Virus record (IMG/VR): IMGVR_UViG_3300030001_000223
Coordinates: 56,846 to 120,845 of that record
From: a virus
Direction: 5' to 3' (one strand)
DNA: 64,000 bases
Made by a program: the position numbers and the translations under genes. The notes beneath the pieces were generated by a model. It ran no database searches. It saw only the letters and a program-made list of their open reading frames with translations, and was not told the DNA's origin. This document shows positions 41,615-48,772 of this stretch, in pieces; the first letter of the stretch is position 1, and every line of letters begins with the position of its first letter.

Positions 41615-42055
41615 ACGTCTTCCACCTTGAAGTATTGTAGCAGTTTGTGCATTAAATACATCCATAAAGCTTACATTACCACTTGCTATAGCATCATTAG
41701 AAGTAGGAGTTCCTTTTGGTCTTAATTGCGAAAAATCGTAGCCTATTCCTCCTCCTTTTTGATGTGTTAAAGCTCCTAATTTTACTTTATTAAATATATC
41801 TTGTAAATCATCTTGTATTTGTGGGGCAACGAAACAATTATTTAATGTTAGGGATGTTCCTATTCCACTATTACTCATAGTTCTTCCTGCTGGATAAAAT
41901 AATCCTTTATCTAATACATTATAAAATTCTTCTGCTTCTTTTTCATTAGTTGAACAGTAATCACTAACCCTATGTAAATTTTCATCAATTGATTCTCCGT
42001 TTTTAGAGTATCTATCTTCCCAAATTTTATAAAGTATTTCATTTTCGATTTTCAT
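41615..42055 (-). CDS. nrdJ: Ribonucleotide reductase NrdJ, exon 1
   Basis: This exon gives 147 residues ending NAQTATILQGGRR. It carries the start of the class II catalytic fold (LFYPAGRTMSNSG, then GGGIGYDFSQLRPKG). The usual sequence of this enzyme is QGGRR-GANMG, which the proposed splicing restores exactly. The ATG follows AAGAGGTAATGAT. A dyad copy (42077-42087) and an AACTAT-GAAA-ATAGTT hairpin lie upstream. Confidence 0.93.
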
Positions 42056-42105
42056 ATCATTACCTCTTTCTTTCTATTAATTTATTATATAAACTATTTT
42101 CATAG

Positions 42106-42408
42106 TTATAATCTTATTGTCTTACATACATTTTTATATTTATCTAAATTCGTATTTTTAATAGTCATTTGTTTAATGTCATCAAGCATTACATTACTTG
42201 CATCAGCAAATTGACTAAAGAAATCATTCTTTTCTAGTTCCTTATTCACTTCTTCTGTAATTGTTTTAAATATTTTAGATTTATTACTTGAAAATCGTTT
42301 GTATACTTGCTTGCTATGTATTTTCTTACCTAAGTATGGAATCTTGTGATACCATCTATCATTGATAGTAACCATGTCTCTTAATTCTTGTTCTTTATTT
42401 TTATCCAT
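42106..42408 (-). CDS. Hypothetical basic protein
   Basis: A 100-residue basic protein. The ATG (42408) follows AAAGGTGATTGAA; an in-frame GTG overlaps the ribosome-binding site. Helical, Lys-rich (YLGKKIHSKQVYKRFSSNKSK), no membrane span. Unknown function; may bind nucleic acid. Confidence 0.55.
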   Translation of the reverse strand: MDKNKEQELRDMVTINDRWYHKIPYLGKKIHSKQVYKRFSSNKSKIFKTITEEVNKELEKNDFFSQFADASNVMLDDIKQMTIKNTNLDKYKNVCKTIRL

Positions 42409-42422
42409 TTCAATCACCTTTC

Positions 42423-42563
42423 TTATTTAATTAAATATATTATTATCTTAGTGAAATAACTATATAAAGTCTCTTTTATGATAATAAGTTTCAATATAAC
42501 TTTTTGATGCCATTTAAGTTTGCATCCTAGCCATGATTCTATGAAATTTATATCTGTAGTCAT
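42423..42563 (-). CDS. 46-residue small protein
   Basis: A frame of 46 codons with strong ribosome-binding site (AAGGAGGATTAATAAA-ATG), coding MTTDINFIESWLGCKLKWH... and a hydrophobic second half (LIIIKETLYSYFTKIIIYLIK) that could be membrane-associated. It sits between two genes in the same direction. No family recognised. Confidence 0.6.
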   Translation of the reverse strand: MTTDINFIESWLGCKLKWHQKVILKLIIIKETLYSYFTKIIIYLIK

Positions 42564-42567
42564 TTTA

Positions 42568-42885
42568 TTAATCCTCCTTAACGAAACTAATATTTTCAAT
42601 GTTTCCAGTTAATACAAATACATTACCTTCACACATTCCTACATCTAAACACATTTTACCTTCAACTTCTTGACCTTCTATATCTGTTAATTGCATTGTC
42701 ACAGGTGTATTTAAGAACTCTTCTAATTGTCCATGTTCTGCATGCCATTTCTTATCTTCCTCCAATGTTTCCATTAAATCTTTAATTGTTGGATAGTCTC
42801 TAAATCCATTATCTTGTAAATATAATTTAACCTCAGTCACTTTATCTTTCTCTGCACCAATTACCTTTGCTTGTCTTACTTCCAT
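42568..42885 (-). CDS. Hypothetical protein
   Basis: A 105-residue acidic protein behind GGAGAGTGTATTAAAA. Starts MEVRQAKVIGAEKD. N-terminal beta, middle helix with KKWHAEHGQLEEF, end beta (VFVLTGNIENISFV). A perfect dyad copy (42926-42937) and the second leader hairpin (42978) lie upstream. Confidence 0.6.
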   Translation of the reverse strand: MEVRQAKVIGAEKDKVTEVKLYLQDNGFRDYPTIKDLMETLEEDKKWHAEHGQLEEFLNTPVTMQLTDIEGQEVEGKMCLDVGMCEGNVFVLTGNIENISFVKED

Positions 42886-42977
42886 TTTTAATACACTCTC
42901 CTTTATTTATTGTTTTTATGTTCTATTAATTTATTAACTCTTGGTAAAATCAGCAATTTATTTGAATATTCGACCTC

Positions 42978-42998
42978 TGTAAGCTAGTAATAGCCACA
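42978..42998 (-). ncRNA. Leader hairpin with TTAC loop (copy 2)
   Basis: On the - strand TGTGGCTA-TTAC-TAGCTTACA folds with one G-U pair and one bulge. Compared with the copy at 35103-35124, the lower stem has changed on both sides and still pairs. Both lie between a stop codon and the next gene's dyad. Confidence 0.5.
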
Positions 42999-43005
42999 TT
43001 GTTAA

Positions 43006-43539
43006 TTAATCAATTATCTTAATTTCAATATTTTTACCCTTTAATTCATGAAATATGTCTTTAACATATAAATCTCCAACTATATAATCGTCTGCTCCAT
43101 GTCCACCACAATAATCTTCAAATGAAACAGTACCTTTATATTCTTTTTGAATAGTTGGTATAAAATAATGTTGTTCTAATCGAATTATAAGTTCTTCTTT
43201 TGTTGGTATTTTCTCTTTACTTTCATATGGTACTTCTATCTTTTCAGACATTGTATTATTAATTTTAGTATTTTCTATTTTAAATTCATATGTAATATCT
43301 CTTCCATAATAAGATTCCCAACATGCAGATATATCTATCTTTCTTATATTTGATACACTATCATATTTTTTATCTAATTCATTTAATGCACAAGATAAGT
43401 TGAATTCAAAATCTTTTGCTAATGGTAGATGAGTTATTTCATGTTCCACACAATCTTGCTTATAACTATAGTAATTTTCCTCATCAATTCTTTCTTCAAA
43501 TACCTTTCCACAATATTCACATACGGCTTGTTTTTTCAT
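43006..43539 (-). CDS. Protein with N-terminal C2H2-like zinc finger
   Basis: A 177-residue protein. Start MKKQAVCEYCGKVFEE and later CVEHEITH give a CxxC-HxxxH finger (about 7-37). The rest is mixed alpha/beta, with a GGHGADDYIVGDLYV stretch near the end. The start follows GAGGAGATATGAATT. It may bind DNA or RNA; not classified. Confidence 0.6.
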   Translation of the reverse strand: MKKQAVCEYCGKVFEERIDEENYYSYKQDCVEHEITHLPLAKDFEFNLSCALNELDKKYDSVSNIRKIDISACWESYYGRDITYEFKIENTKINNTMSEKIEVPYESKEKIPTKEELIIRLEQHYFIPTIQKEYKGTVSFEDYCGGHGADDYIVGDLYVKDIFHELKGKNIEIKIID

Positions 43540-43572
43540 AATTCATATCTCCTCTATAATTTATTTAACTCT

Positions 43573-43806
43573 TTACATTATTTCCAATCCTTTAAGTGTT
43601 CGATATGTTTCATCATGTAACTTTTTTGCAATATATTTAATTCTTTCTTCATTTATGTATTTTGAATAATATTCTAGTTCTTTATCAATTTCTTCATTAG
43701 TCATCCTTTTTAATTTTTGTAAGGCTAAGGACATTACAAATAATTCTTCTGATGTCAGTTTAGTTTCTAACTCTACTGAAAATAAGTCTTTAATATTTAC
43801 ATTCAC
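43573..43806 (-). CDS. Small helical protein
   Basis: A 77-residue protein with GTG start 9-10 bases after AAGGAGTGG. Acidic and helical (ALQKLKRMTNEEIDKELEYYSKY...). No membrane span or recognised motif. Confidence 0.55.
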   Translation of the reverse strand: MNVNIKDLFSVELETKLTSEELFVMSLALQKLKRMTNEEIDKELEYYSKYINEERIKYIAKKLHDETYRTLKGLEIM

Positions 43807-43825
43807 TATTTAATCCACTCCTTAA

Positions 43826-44044
43826 TCATTTATATCTTTTCCCGTCAGGGAATAAACCACTTAAACTCTTTCGTTTACTTCCGAATAATCCACTAAGGCT
43901 CTCAGATTCAGTTTTAAATAATCCAGTAGATTCATAAACTTTTTCATATTCTTCTTTTATCTTTTTGCTTTCAACTCCACAACTTGGACATCTTTTAAAT
44001 ATTTCATTAGTTATTAATCCACAATTGCATTTGTAAAATATCAT
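43826..44044 (-). CDS. Rubredoxin-like zinc-ribbon protein with SLSGLF repeats
   Basis: A 72-residue protein. CNCG and CPSCG near the start form a zinc ribbon. The C-terminal half carries SLSGLFGSKRK and SLSGLFPDGKR, a duplicated six-residue core. Overlaps the upstream stop at ATGA. The repeat may be a binding peptide. Confidence 0.6.
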   Translation of the reverse strand: MIFYKCNCGLITNEIFKRCPSCGVESKKIKEEYEKVYESTGLFKTESESLSGLFGSKRKSLSGLFPDGKRYK

Positions 44045-44358
44045 TTAATCACTCCTTTTATTCTCCTTTTAAATTCATCATTGCCACATATTTCATCAAT
44101 AAAATATAAGCCTTTCTCCCAACCATTACCTAATCTACTCATAAACTTATAAATCAAATAATGCCCTTTATCTATAATCTTAGATATTTTAATTTCATCT
44201 TCACACTCGAATCCACTAATTGTATGTTTGTAAATGAGAATATCTCCTATATTTGCAAGTGGCATTTCTTTTCCAATAGATTCACACTCTCTAGCTTTCT
44301 TTTCATGTCTGTGTAGATTATGGCATATTCCACATTGATAACATTTTACCTCTCTCAT
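44041..44358 (-). CDS. Zinc-binding small protein
   Basis: A 105-residue protein behind AGAAGGTGAAAGA. Starts MREVKCYQCGICHNLHRHEKKARECE, a CxxC-x2-H/C cluster (quoted in parts: CYQCGICH, REC). Then a beta-rich region resembling an SH3-like fold (GDILIYKHTISG). Overlaps the next gene. No known partner. Confidence 0.6.
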   Translation of the reverse strand: MREVKCYQCGICHNLHRHEKKARECESIGKEMPLANIGDILIYKHTISGFECEDEIKISKIIDKGHYLIYKFMSRLGNGWEKGLYFIDEICGNDEFKRRIKGVIK

Positions 44359-44394
44359 TCTTTCACCTTCTTTTTATATTTAGCACATTTAATA

Positions 44395-44757
44395 CTATCT
44401 TCTTACATTTCCATATTCGTCATAACCTAATTCTTTAATTGTATTTTGTTTAGCATATTCTAATATTGTTAATGATTGTTCTTTATTTATTTCACCAATT
44501 TGTTTAATCCCTTGTTCTTCAAATTCATCATATATGTAAGTATCCATGTACTCATTGATGATTGATTTATTATATACGGGTATTACACTTCCAAAACTAA
44601 ATTGCATTCCATCTGGAGTACAACTAGATTTTCTACAACTCCTATCTATAACTAAGAAACCTATTCCTTCTATTTCAGCCTGAAATTCTCCACAATTACA
44701 TCCATCACAATGCCATCCGTACTCAGTCGTTTCAAGTTCATTTGTCACTCTCATCAT
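44395..44757 (-). CDS. Cys-rich protein, probably the 3' part of a frameshifted gene
   Basis: 120 residues from the first ATG, including WHCDGCNCGEFQ. No ribosome-binding site precedes that ATG. The same frame is open to 44853 and still looks coding (SEEEYVENYNENIVTLNYY). Loss of one TA from the run at 44824-44836 would join it in frame to the gene at 44823-45326. I read the two as one gene broken, or switched, by dinucleotide slippage. Confidence 0.55.
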   Translation of the reverse strand: MMRVTNELETTEYGWHCDGCNCGEFQAEIEGIGFLVIDRSCRKSSCTPDGMQFSFGSVIPVYNKSIINEYMDTYIYDEFEEQGIKQIGEINKEQSLTILEYAKQNTIKELGYDEYGNVRR

Positions 44758-44822
44758 TTGATAATAATTGAGCGTTACTATATTTTCATTATAATTTTCA
44801 ACATACTCTTCTTCACTTGTTT

Positions 44823-45326
44823 CTATATATATATATTCTTTAATAATATTTTTCTAGCAATTTTCAAACCTCGTAATTCATTTATTTCGATAGGAAGTCT
44901 TTTATTTAAATAATATTGTCTATCTTTTAATTTTAAATAATCTTTATATAATAATTTACTAGTCTCTAAATCTTTAAATTCATTTTTAATATTATTAGAT
45001 TCCTCTGTTAACTTATTAATATTTCTTTTCTTACCATTGTATATAACATCTATTTCTTCTAAAGCTTTGTTTGTTTTGTCGCATCTTTTAATTTCCATTA
45101 ATTTATTGCTTTCTTCAGATGCATTTTTATATAATTCTTGGAAATTGTCATTTGAGTTTATAAACTCTTCAAAATTTTTATAACTATCGCTTTTTTCACT
45201 ATTGTCCCACATCGTACAACCATTTTTAAATTCATATATTTTATCTTTTGTAAAACGTCCATTACCAGTAGTATAATATTTTCTATCGGTTTTTATAGCC
45301 TTAGTCTTAAAATTTATTTTATTCAT
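44823..45326 (-). CDS. Basic helical protein, probable 5' part of a frameshifted gene
   Basis: 167 residues from the ATG after AAAGGAGTGATTATA. Start MNKINFKTKAIKTDRKYYTTGNG; then charged coiled coil (INKLTEESNNIKNEFKDLETSK). It ends KNIYI at the TA run. The missing C-terminal part is likely the frame at 44395-44853. Function unknown. Confidence 0.55.
   Translation of the reverse strand: MNKINFKTKAIKTDRKYYTTGNGRFTKDKIYEFKNGCTMWDNSEKSDSYKNFEEFINSNDNFQELYKNASEESNKLMEIKRCDKTNKALEEIDVIYNGKKRNINKLTEESNNIKNEFKDLETSKLLYKDYLKLKDRQYYLNKRLPIEINELRGLKIARKILLKNIYI
44824..44836 (-). repeat. TA dinucleotide run at the frame break
   Basis: Coding strand ATATATATATATA (one A and six TA) then G, ending the upstream frame with TAG. 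With five TA units the frame reads ...AAT-ATA-TAT-ATA-GAA-ACA and continues into the downstream gene. Short tandem runs of this sort are prone to replication slippage. Confidence 0.6.
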
Positions 45327-45407
45327 TATAATCACTCCTTTATTATTTTCTTAATTTATTAAAAACCCATTAAAACTATTCATTTATTTTGATGTCCGTA
45401 TTATAAA

Positions 45408-45683
45408 TCAAGAATAATTTTCTATTAAATATTTTTCGATTGATGGTATTATAATATCTTTTGCTTTAAATTCTCCCATAAATTCTAATTCCATTGATTC
45501 TAAGTCAAAATTGAATTTTTTATTAACAAATACAATTTCTTCATCAAATTCATCATATACAATTAGACATATCTGTTTATTTTCAATATCATAATTTACC
45601 TCGCATTCAACCTCATCTTCAAAGATATTATATGCTATTCCATTTACTGCTCTATTAATTGAATCTTTTATTCTTTCCCACAT
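45408..45683 (-). CDS. Small acidic protein
   Basis: A 91-residue protein; the ATG (45683) follows CAAGGAGGAAATAAT and starts MWERIKDSINRAVNG. A longer open frame would include the ribosome-binding site and is rejected. Contains beta strands rich in Glu, Asp and Phe. Driven by the promoter at 45705-45756 with a leader of only about 17 nt. Confidence 0.6.
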   Translation of the reverse strand: MWERIKDSINRAVNGIAYNIFEDEVECEVNYDIENKQICLIVYDEFDEEIVFVNKKFNFDLESMELEFMGEFKAKDIIIPSIEKYLIENYS

Positions 45684-45704
45684 ATTATTTCCTCCTTGAT
45701 TACT

Positions 45705-45756
45705 ATAATATACCAACTAATTTATAAAGTCAATATGTATCTATTAATTTATTTAA
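45705..45756 (-). promoter_or_regulatory. Promoter with upstream dyad
   Basis: AAATAAATTAA (45744-45754), 10 bp, TTGACT (45728-45733), 17 bp, TATTAT (45705-45710). The dyad overlaps the TAA stop of the 3D-domain gene upstream. Leader of about 17 nt to the ATG at 45683. Confidence 0.85.
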
Positions 45757-46327
45757 CTATATATCCACGTAGTTTTTTTACGCCATATGAATTAGCTCTT
45801 TTCTTCCATTGTTCTCTAGTTTCCCCATCCCATCTTTCAACATACATATCTATATGATTAGATGAATTAAAATTACTTCCACCTTTATCTGAGACAATAC
45901 GAGTTCCATAATCTTTTTCTAGAAATATTTTAGTTCCTAATGGCAATATATTATTTGCAATAACACCTCGTTCTAAAGGTCTACCCTTGCAATCAACATT
46001 TCCATGGATACTATTTTCTTCTTCAAGACCTGTATAAAAAGTAACTATAAACTCTTGCCACTCAATATTATCATCTTCTTTTACATTTTTCAATTCATTT
46101 GTCTTTTGTTCTTTAGATTCCTTTTTCTCAAGTTCTAACTTATCTTTTTCAAATTGTATTTCAAAACTTTTTAATTTAAAATCTTGTACCATTTCAACAT
46201 CAATTTGCTTTTCAATTGATTGCTCCGCTAGGCTATGAAACGGTGCTTGTACATTTGTTGGATAAGTAAATAATAAACTTGTACTTAACAAACATACAAT
46301 CCTCTTTCCTCTTAGCAATGTCATCAT
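45749..46327 (-). CDS. Secreted 3D-domain protein, probable lytic transglycosylase-like
   Basis: About 190 residues. A signal-peptide-like start (RGKRIVCLLSTSLLFTYP) is followed by a coiled, charged linker and then a 3D domain (about 95-190): VTFYTGLEEENS, GRPLERGVIANNILPLGT, IVSDKGG and SNHIDMYVE, with the conserved Asp residues (VSDKGG, HIDMY). 3D domains resemble the MltA catalytic core and act on peptidoglycan or in its binding. Two ATGs touch the ribosome-binding site GGAAGG; TTG at 46318 has the spacing usual here. Confidence 0.8.
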   Translation of the reverse strand: MMTLLRGKRIVCLLSTSLLFTYPTNVQAPFHSLAEQSIEKQIDVEMVQDFKLKSFEIQFEKDKLELEKKESKEQKTNELKNVKEDDNIEWQEFIVTFYTGLEEENSIHGNVDCKGRPLERGVIANNILPLGTKIFLEKDYGTRIVSDKGGSNFNSSNHIDMYVERWDGETREQWKKRANSYGVKKLRGYIVK

Positions 46328-46354
46328 TCCTTCCTATGTATATTGAATTATATT

Positions 46355-47218
46355 TTACATATTTATTAAATTAGTAACTTTTTCTACGTTGTTTGCAATT
46401 TCTACAATATTAGTAGTTTGTTCTTGTATTCCAGCAGAAACTTCTTCCATACCTGCTGATGTTTCAATCATACTAGTATTTATTTCTTCTATGTTAGAAA
46501 TTCTAAATACACTACTTGCTTTTAACTTTGCACTATTTTCTTTTCCAGTTTCAGTTTTAATTAGTATAACACTAGTCATATTTTGGAGTTCTTTTATATT
46601 CTTACTTATCATTATGCTAAATCCTTTAGATTCTTCTGATAATTTTTTGATTTCATTTGCAACTACTGTGAACCCACGACCATATTCTCCTGCCCTTGCT
46701 GATTCAATACTAGCGTTTAATGATAATAAATTAGTTTGGTCTGCAATCCCTTTAATTGCTTCTGCTATTTTTGAAATATCTTTCATTTTAATATCTAACT
46801 CATTTGTGGAATTGTAAATATCTTCAATATCATTATTAAACGTATCCATAATTCCACCATTGTTTTTAGCACCTTCATATGCCATGTCAACCCTTTCAGC
46901 TATACTAAATATAGTTGCATTGATTTCTTCTACTGTTGCGGTTAATTCCTCTGATATAGAAGCTTGTGATGAAACTGAAGTGTTAATATTATTAATGTCT
47001 TTTGACAATGTTAGTTTTGTATCATTTACTTCTTCTTTGATTTTATTTAATAGGTTGTCTTTTTCAATTAATTCTGTATGTAGTTCATCATTTTGTGCCT
47101 CTAGTTCTTTGATTTTATTATCACTTTCAATTCTTAAAGATTCTAGTTTATCATTCATTTCCTTTTCTAAAGATTTTCTTAGTTTATTTAACTCTTTTTC
47201 ATTTTTAAATATTTTCAT
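46355..47218 (-). CDS. Soluble chemotaxis-receptor signalling-domain protein (MCP-like)
   Basis: A 287-residue protein. Residues 1-75 are a charged coiled coil. From about 85 to the end is a methyl-accepting chemotaxis signalling domain, with the conserved hairpin tip at about 147-185: [38 protein letters not shown]. The [17 protein letters not shown] segment resembles an adaptation helix. There is no membrane span, sensor or HAMP domain. It could bind host CheW/CheA and divert chemotaxis or act as a cytoplasmic receptor. It overlaps the stop of a 25-residue leader peptide at ATGA. Confidence 0.92.
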   Translation of the reverse strand: MKIFKNEKELNKLRKSLEKEMNDKLESLRIESDNKIKELEAQNDELHTELIEKDNLLNKIKEEVNDTKLTLSKDINNINTSVSSQASISEELTATVEEINATIFSIAERVDMAYEGAKNNGGIMDTFNNDIEDIYNSTNELDIKMKDISKIAEAIKGIADQTNLLSLNASIESARAGEYGRGFTVVANEIKKLSEESKGFSIMISKNIKELQNMTSVILIKTETGKENSAKLKASSVFRISNIEEINTSMIETSAGMEEVSAGIQEQTTNIVEIANNVEKVTNLINM

Positions 47219-47292
47219 GTTGATACACTCCTTCTTATTTTAAATTTTATTCTTTCTGTTTTTAATAGCTTATATATTGTATCATCTTTCAT
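47215..47292 (-). CDS. 25-residue leader peptide coupled to the MCP-like gene
   Basis: The ATG at 47292 has a strong ribosome-binding site (AAAAGGAGAAACTAATA). It encodes [25 protein letters not shown] (in parts: [20 protein letters not shown]) and ends ACATGA, overlapping the ATG of the MCP-like gene. This arrangement is typical of translational coupling. The peptide is basic and has no known family. Confidence 0.55.
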   Translation of the reverse strand: MKDDTIYKLLKTERIKFKIRRSVST

Positions 47293-47307
47293 TATTAGTT
47301 TCTCCTT

Positions 47308-47568
47308 TTATATTTTAATTTCTGTTACTTCATCTTTAATTTCTATTTCTTTATCCTTATTAAAATCGTAATGTGTTGTGCTATTCATTGTAATTTTACT
47401 TTGAAAATAGAATTTTTCATTACAATTATCTGTTAAACATCTAGCTACAAATTCTACATATTTTTGACTTTCTATTTCTACTAACTTGTAATCATTAGTT
47501 AATTGATAGTTGCATTGTTCACATCTTGGACAGTAGATTTTGTTTTCTTTTAGAATTGCTTTAAACAT
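47308..47568 (-). CDS. Zinc-ribbon small protein
   Basis: An 86-residue protein with CPRCEQCNYQ near residue 13 and a later CLTDNC, forming a four-Cys zinc ribbon. A beta-rich end (FYFQSKITMNSTTHYDF). Ribosome-binding site AGAAGGAAG. Ogr/Delta-like transactivators have this Cys pattern, so a transcription role is possible but weak. Confidence 0.6.
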   Translation of the reverse strand: MFKAILKENKIYCPRCEQCNYQLTNDYKLVEIESQKYVEFVARCLTDNCNEKFYFQSKITMNSTTHYDFNKDKEIEIKDEVTEIKI

Positions 47569-47589
47569 TTTGTTTTGCTTCCTTCTTTC

Positions 47590-47796
47590 TTAACTACATA
47601 ATAATGTAACTGTAAGTTGCTTACCTTGATTATTTCTATAATAGTAATAGGTATTTAAATAATCTATTTCTACATTGTATTCTTCAAATCCTAAGTCTTG
47701 TAATTCTTTAAATTTTAAGTTCATTTCTTTTATACTTTCTTCTTCCCAATCACGGTATATGTAATCACCTTTATTTTGATCTATGAAAATATTCAT
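47590..47796 (-). CDS. Small hypothetical protein
   Basis: A 68-residue protein. The ATG follows AAAGGAGATAAATTAATAA, in which the dyad-like sequence forms the spacer between ribosome-binding site and start. Acidic, ending in NNQGKQLTVTLLCS. No family recognised. Confidence 0.6.
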   Translation of the reverse strand: MNIFIDQNKGDYIYRDWEEESIKEMNLKFKELQDLGFEEYNVEIDYLNTYYYYRNNQGKQLTVTLLCS

Positions 47797-47827
47797 TTAT
47801 TAATTTATCTCCTTTATTCTTTATTTT

Positions 47828-47983
47828 TTAAACTATAGTGGGTTGTTCATTTATTGTAAACATAACATCAGATAACATATCATGTTTTGCTAACTTTTCA
47901 TCATCTGATATTGCTTGATACAACACCATGTCATAATATTTTCTTAATTCATCTTTAAGTTTATCTGCATCTATTAATCTCAT
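47828..47983 (-). CDS. 51-residue phage protein (RLIDADKL type)
   Basis: Start MRLIDADKLKDELRKYYDMV, ending NEQPTIV. Small phage proteins beginning with (M)xxIDADxL are widespread in Firmicute phages and of unknown function. Strong ribosome-binding site (AAAAGGAGAAAAATATAGA). Next to similar-sized genes in the same direction. Confidence 0.65.
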   Translation of the reverse strand: MRLIDADKLKDELRKYYDMVLYQAISDDEKLAKHDMLSDVMFTINEQPTIV

Positions 47984-48047
47984 TCTATATTTTTCTCCTT
48001 TTTATATATTATTTAATTTATTTAACTAGTTAAAATTCGACATTTAA

Positions 48048-48251
48048 CTAGATTTGTTCAGATTCAATTAATGTCTTACATATCTTTCTTATTTCCAATT
48101 CTAAACCTTTTTCATTATTTATCTTTTCATAAAATTGTTCTTTATTAATTTTTAATTCTTCCAACAGAATATTTTCAAATATTATATGTATATCATTTGT
48201 TTTAGTATCCAAGTACACTTCAAATAGTTTAACTTTATTTTCTTGTAACAT
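48048..48251 (-). CDS. Small hypothetical protein
   Basis: A 67-residue acidic protein behind AAAGGAGAAATAAAAG, starting MLQENKVKLFEVYLD. Beta-beta then helix (CKTLIESEQI at the end). The dyad AAATAAATTAATA lies just upstream. No motif. Confidence 0.6.
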   Translation of the reverse strand: MLQENKVKLFEVYLDTKTNDIHIIFENILLEELKINKEQFYEKINNEKGLELEIRKICKTLIESEQI

Positions 48252-48283
48252 CTTTTATTTCTCCTTTAATTATATTAATTTAT

Positions 48284-48586
48284 TTACTTTTTTATGTATC
48301 CACAGTCACAACCATATTTATACATGGTTTCATATACTTCTCTTCCTTGCATCTCTCCTCTTGGCTCGTCCCATTTATCAAGAAGAATTAAGCTTTCGCC
48401 ACAGCTAGGACATCTATCAGTTCTGTCAGCTAGTGAGTTCTTATCTTCTTCTAATTTATCGGCTAGTTCTTTAGGATTTTTACGAATATCTGAAACTAAT
48501 ATATTCAAATCTTGTATTGTTTCACTTACTTCATGATTATTCCTATTTATCATTTGTATTAATTCATATGTATCTGTATTTATCAA
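48284..48586 (-). CDS. Zinc-ribbon protein with TTG start
   Basis: A 100-residue protein with TTG start 7-8 bases after GAGGTGATAAG. The N-terminal half is helical. CPSCGESL and CDCGYIKK at the end make a zinc ribbon. First gene after a strong promoter at 48622-48673, so it heads the transcript of this group. Confidence 0.65.
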   Translation of the reverse strand: MINTDTYELIQMINRNNHEVSETIQDLNILVSDIRKNPKELADKLEEDKNSLADRTDRCPSCGESLILLDKWDEPRGEMQGREVYETMYKYGCDCGYIKK

Positions 48587-48621
48587 TTTCTTATCACCTC
48601 TTTCCTTTATTGGTTAATCTT

Positions 48622-48673
48622 AGTTTACTACTTACAAAGTTATTTGTCAACTTAATTCTATTAATTTATTTAA
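48622..48673 (-). promoter_or_regulatory. Strong promoter with upstream dyad
   Basis: TTAAATAAATTAA (48661-48673), 10 bp, TTGACA (48645-48650), 17 bp, TAAACT (48622-48627). Closest to consensus of the dyad promoters. It lies downstream of a second promoter (48720-48748) in tandem. Confidence 0.88.
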
Positions 48674-48687
48674 GTTTATATAATTTA

Positions 48688-48716
48688 AGCTAACAAGATT
48701 TTGTTTCCTGTTAGCT
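48688..48716 (-). other. 5'-end hairpin between tandem promoters
   Basis: AGCTAACA (48688-48695) pairs perfectly with TGTTAGCT (48709-48716). RNA from the promoter at 48720 should start around 48713, so the hairpin would lie at the RNA 5' end. No T-run. Confidence 0.5.
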
Positions 48717-48719
48717 TTA

Positions 48720-48748
48720 ATATTAGCATTATTGGATTGTTATGTCAA
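48720..48748 (-). promoter_or_regulatory. Second strong promoter (tandem)
   Basis: TTGACA (48743-48748), 17 bp, TAATAT (48720-48725). A dyad copy (CAATAAATTAA, from 48768) overlaps the gyrA-like stop codon, but 19 bp separate it from the -35 box, not 10. Confidence 0.8.
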
Positions 48749-48772
48749 TAGTTTGTTTATAGTTTTGTTAAT

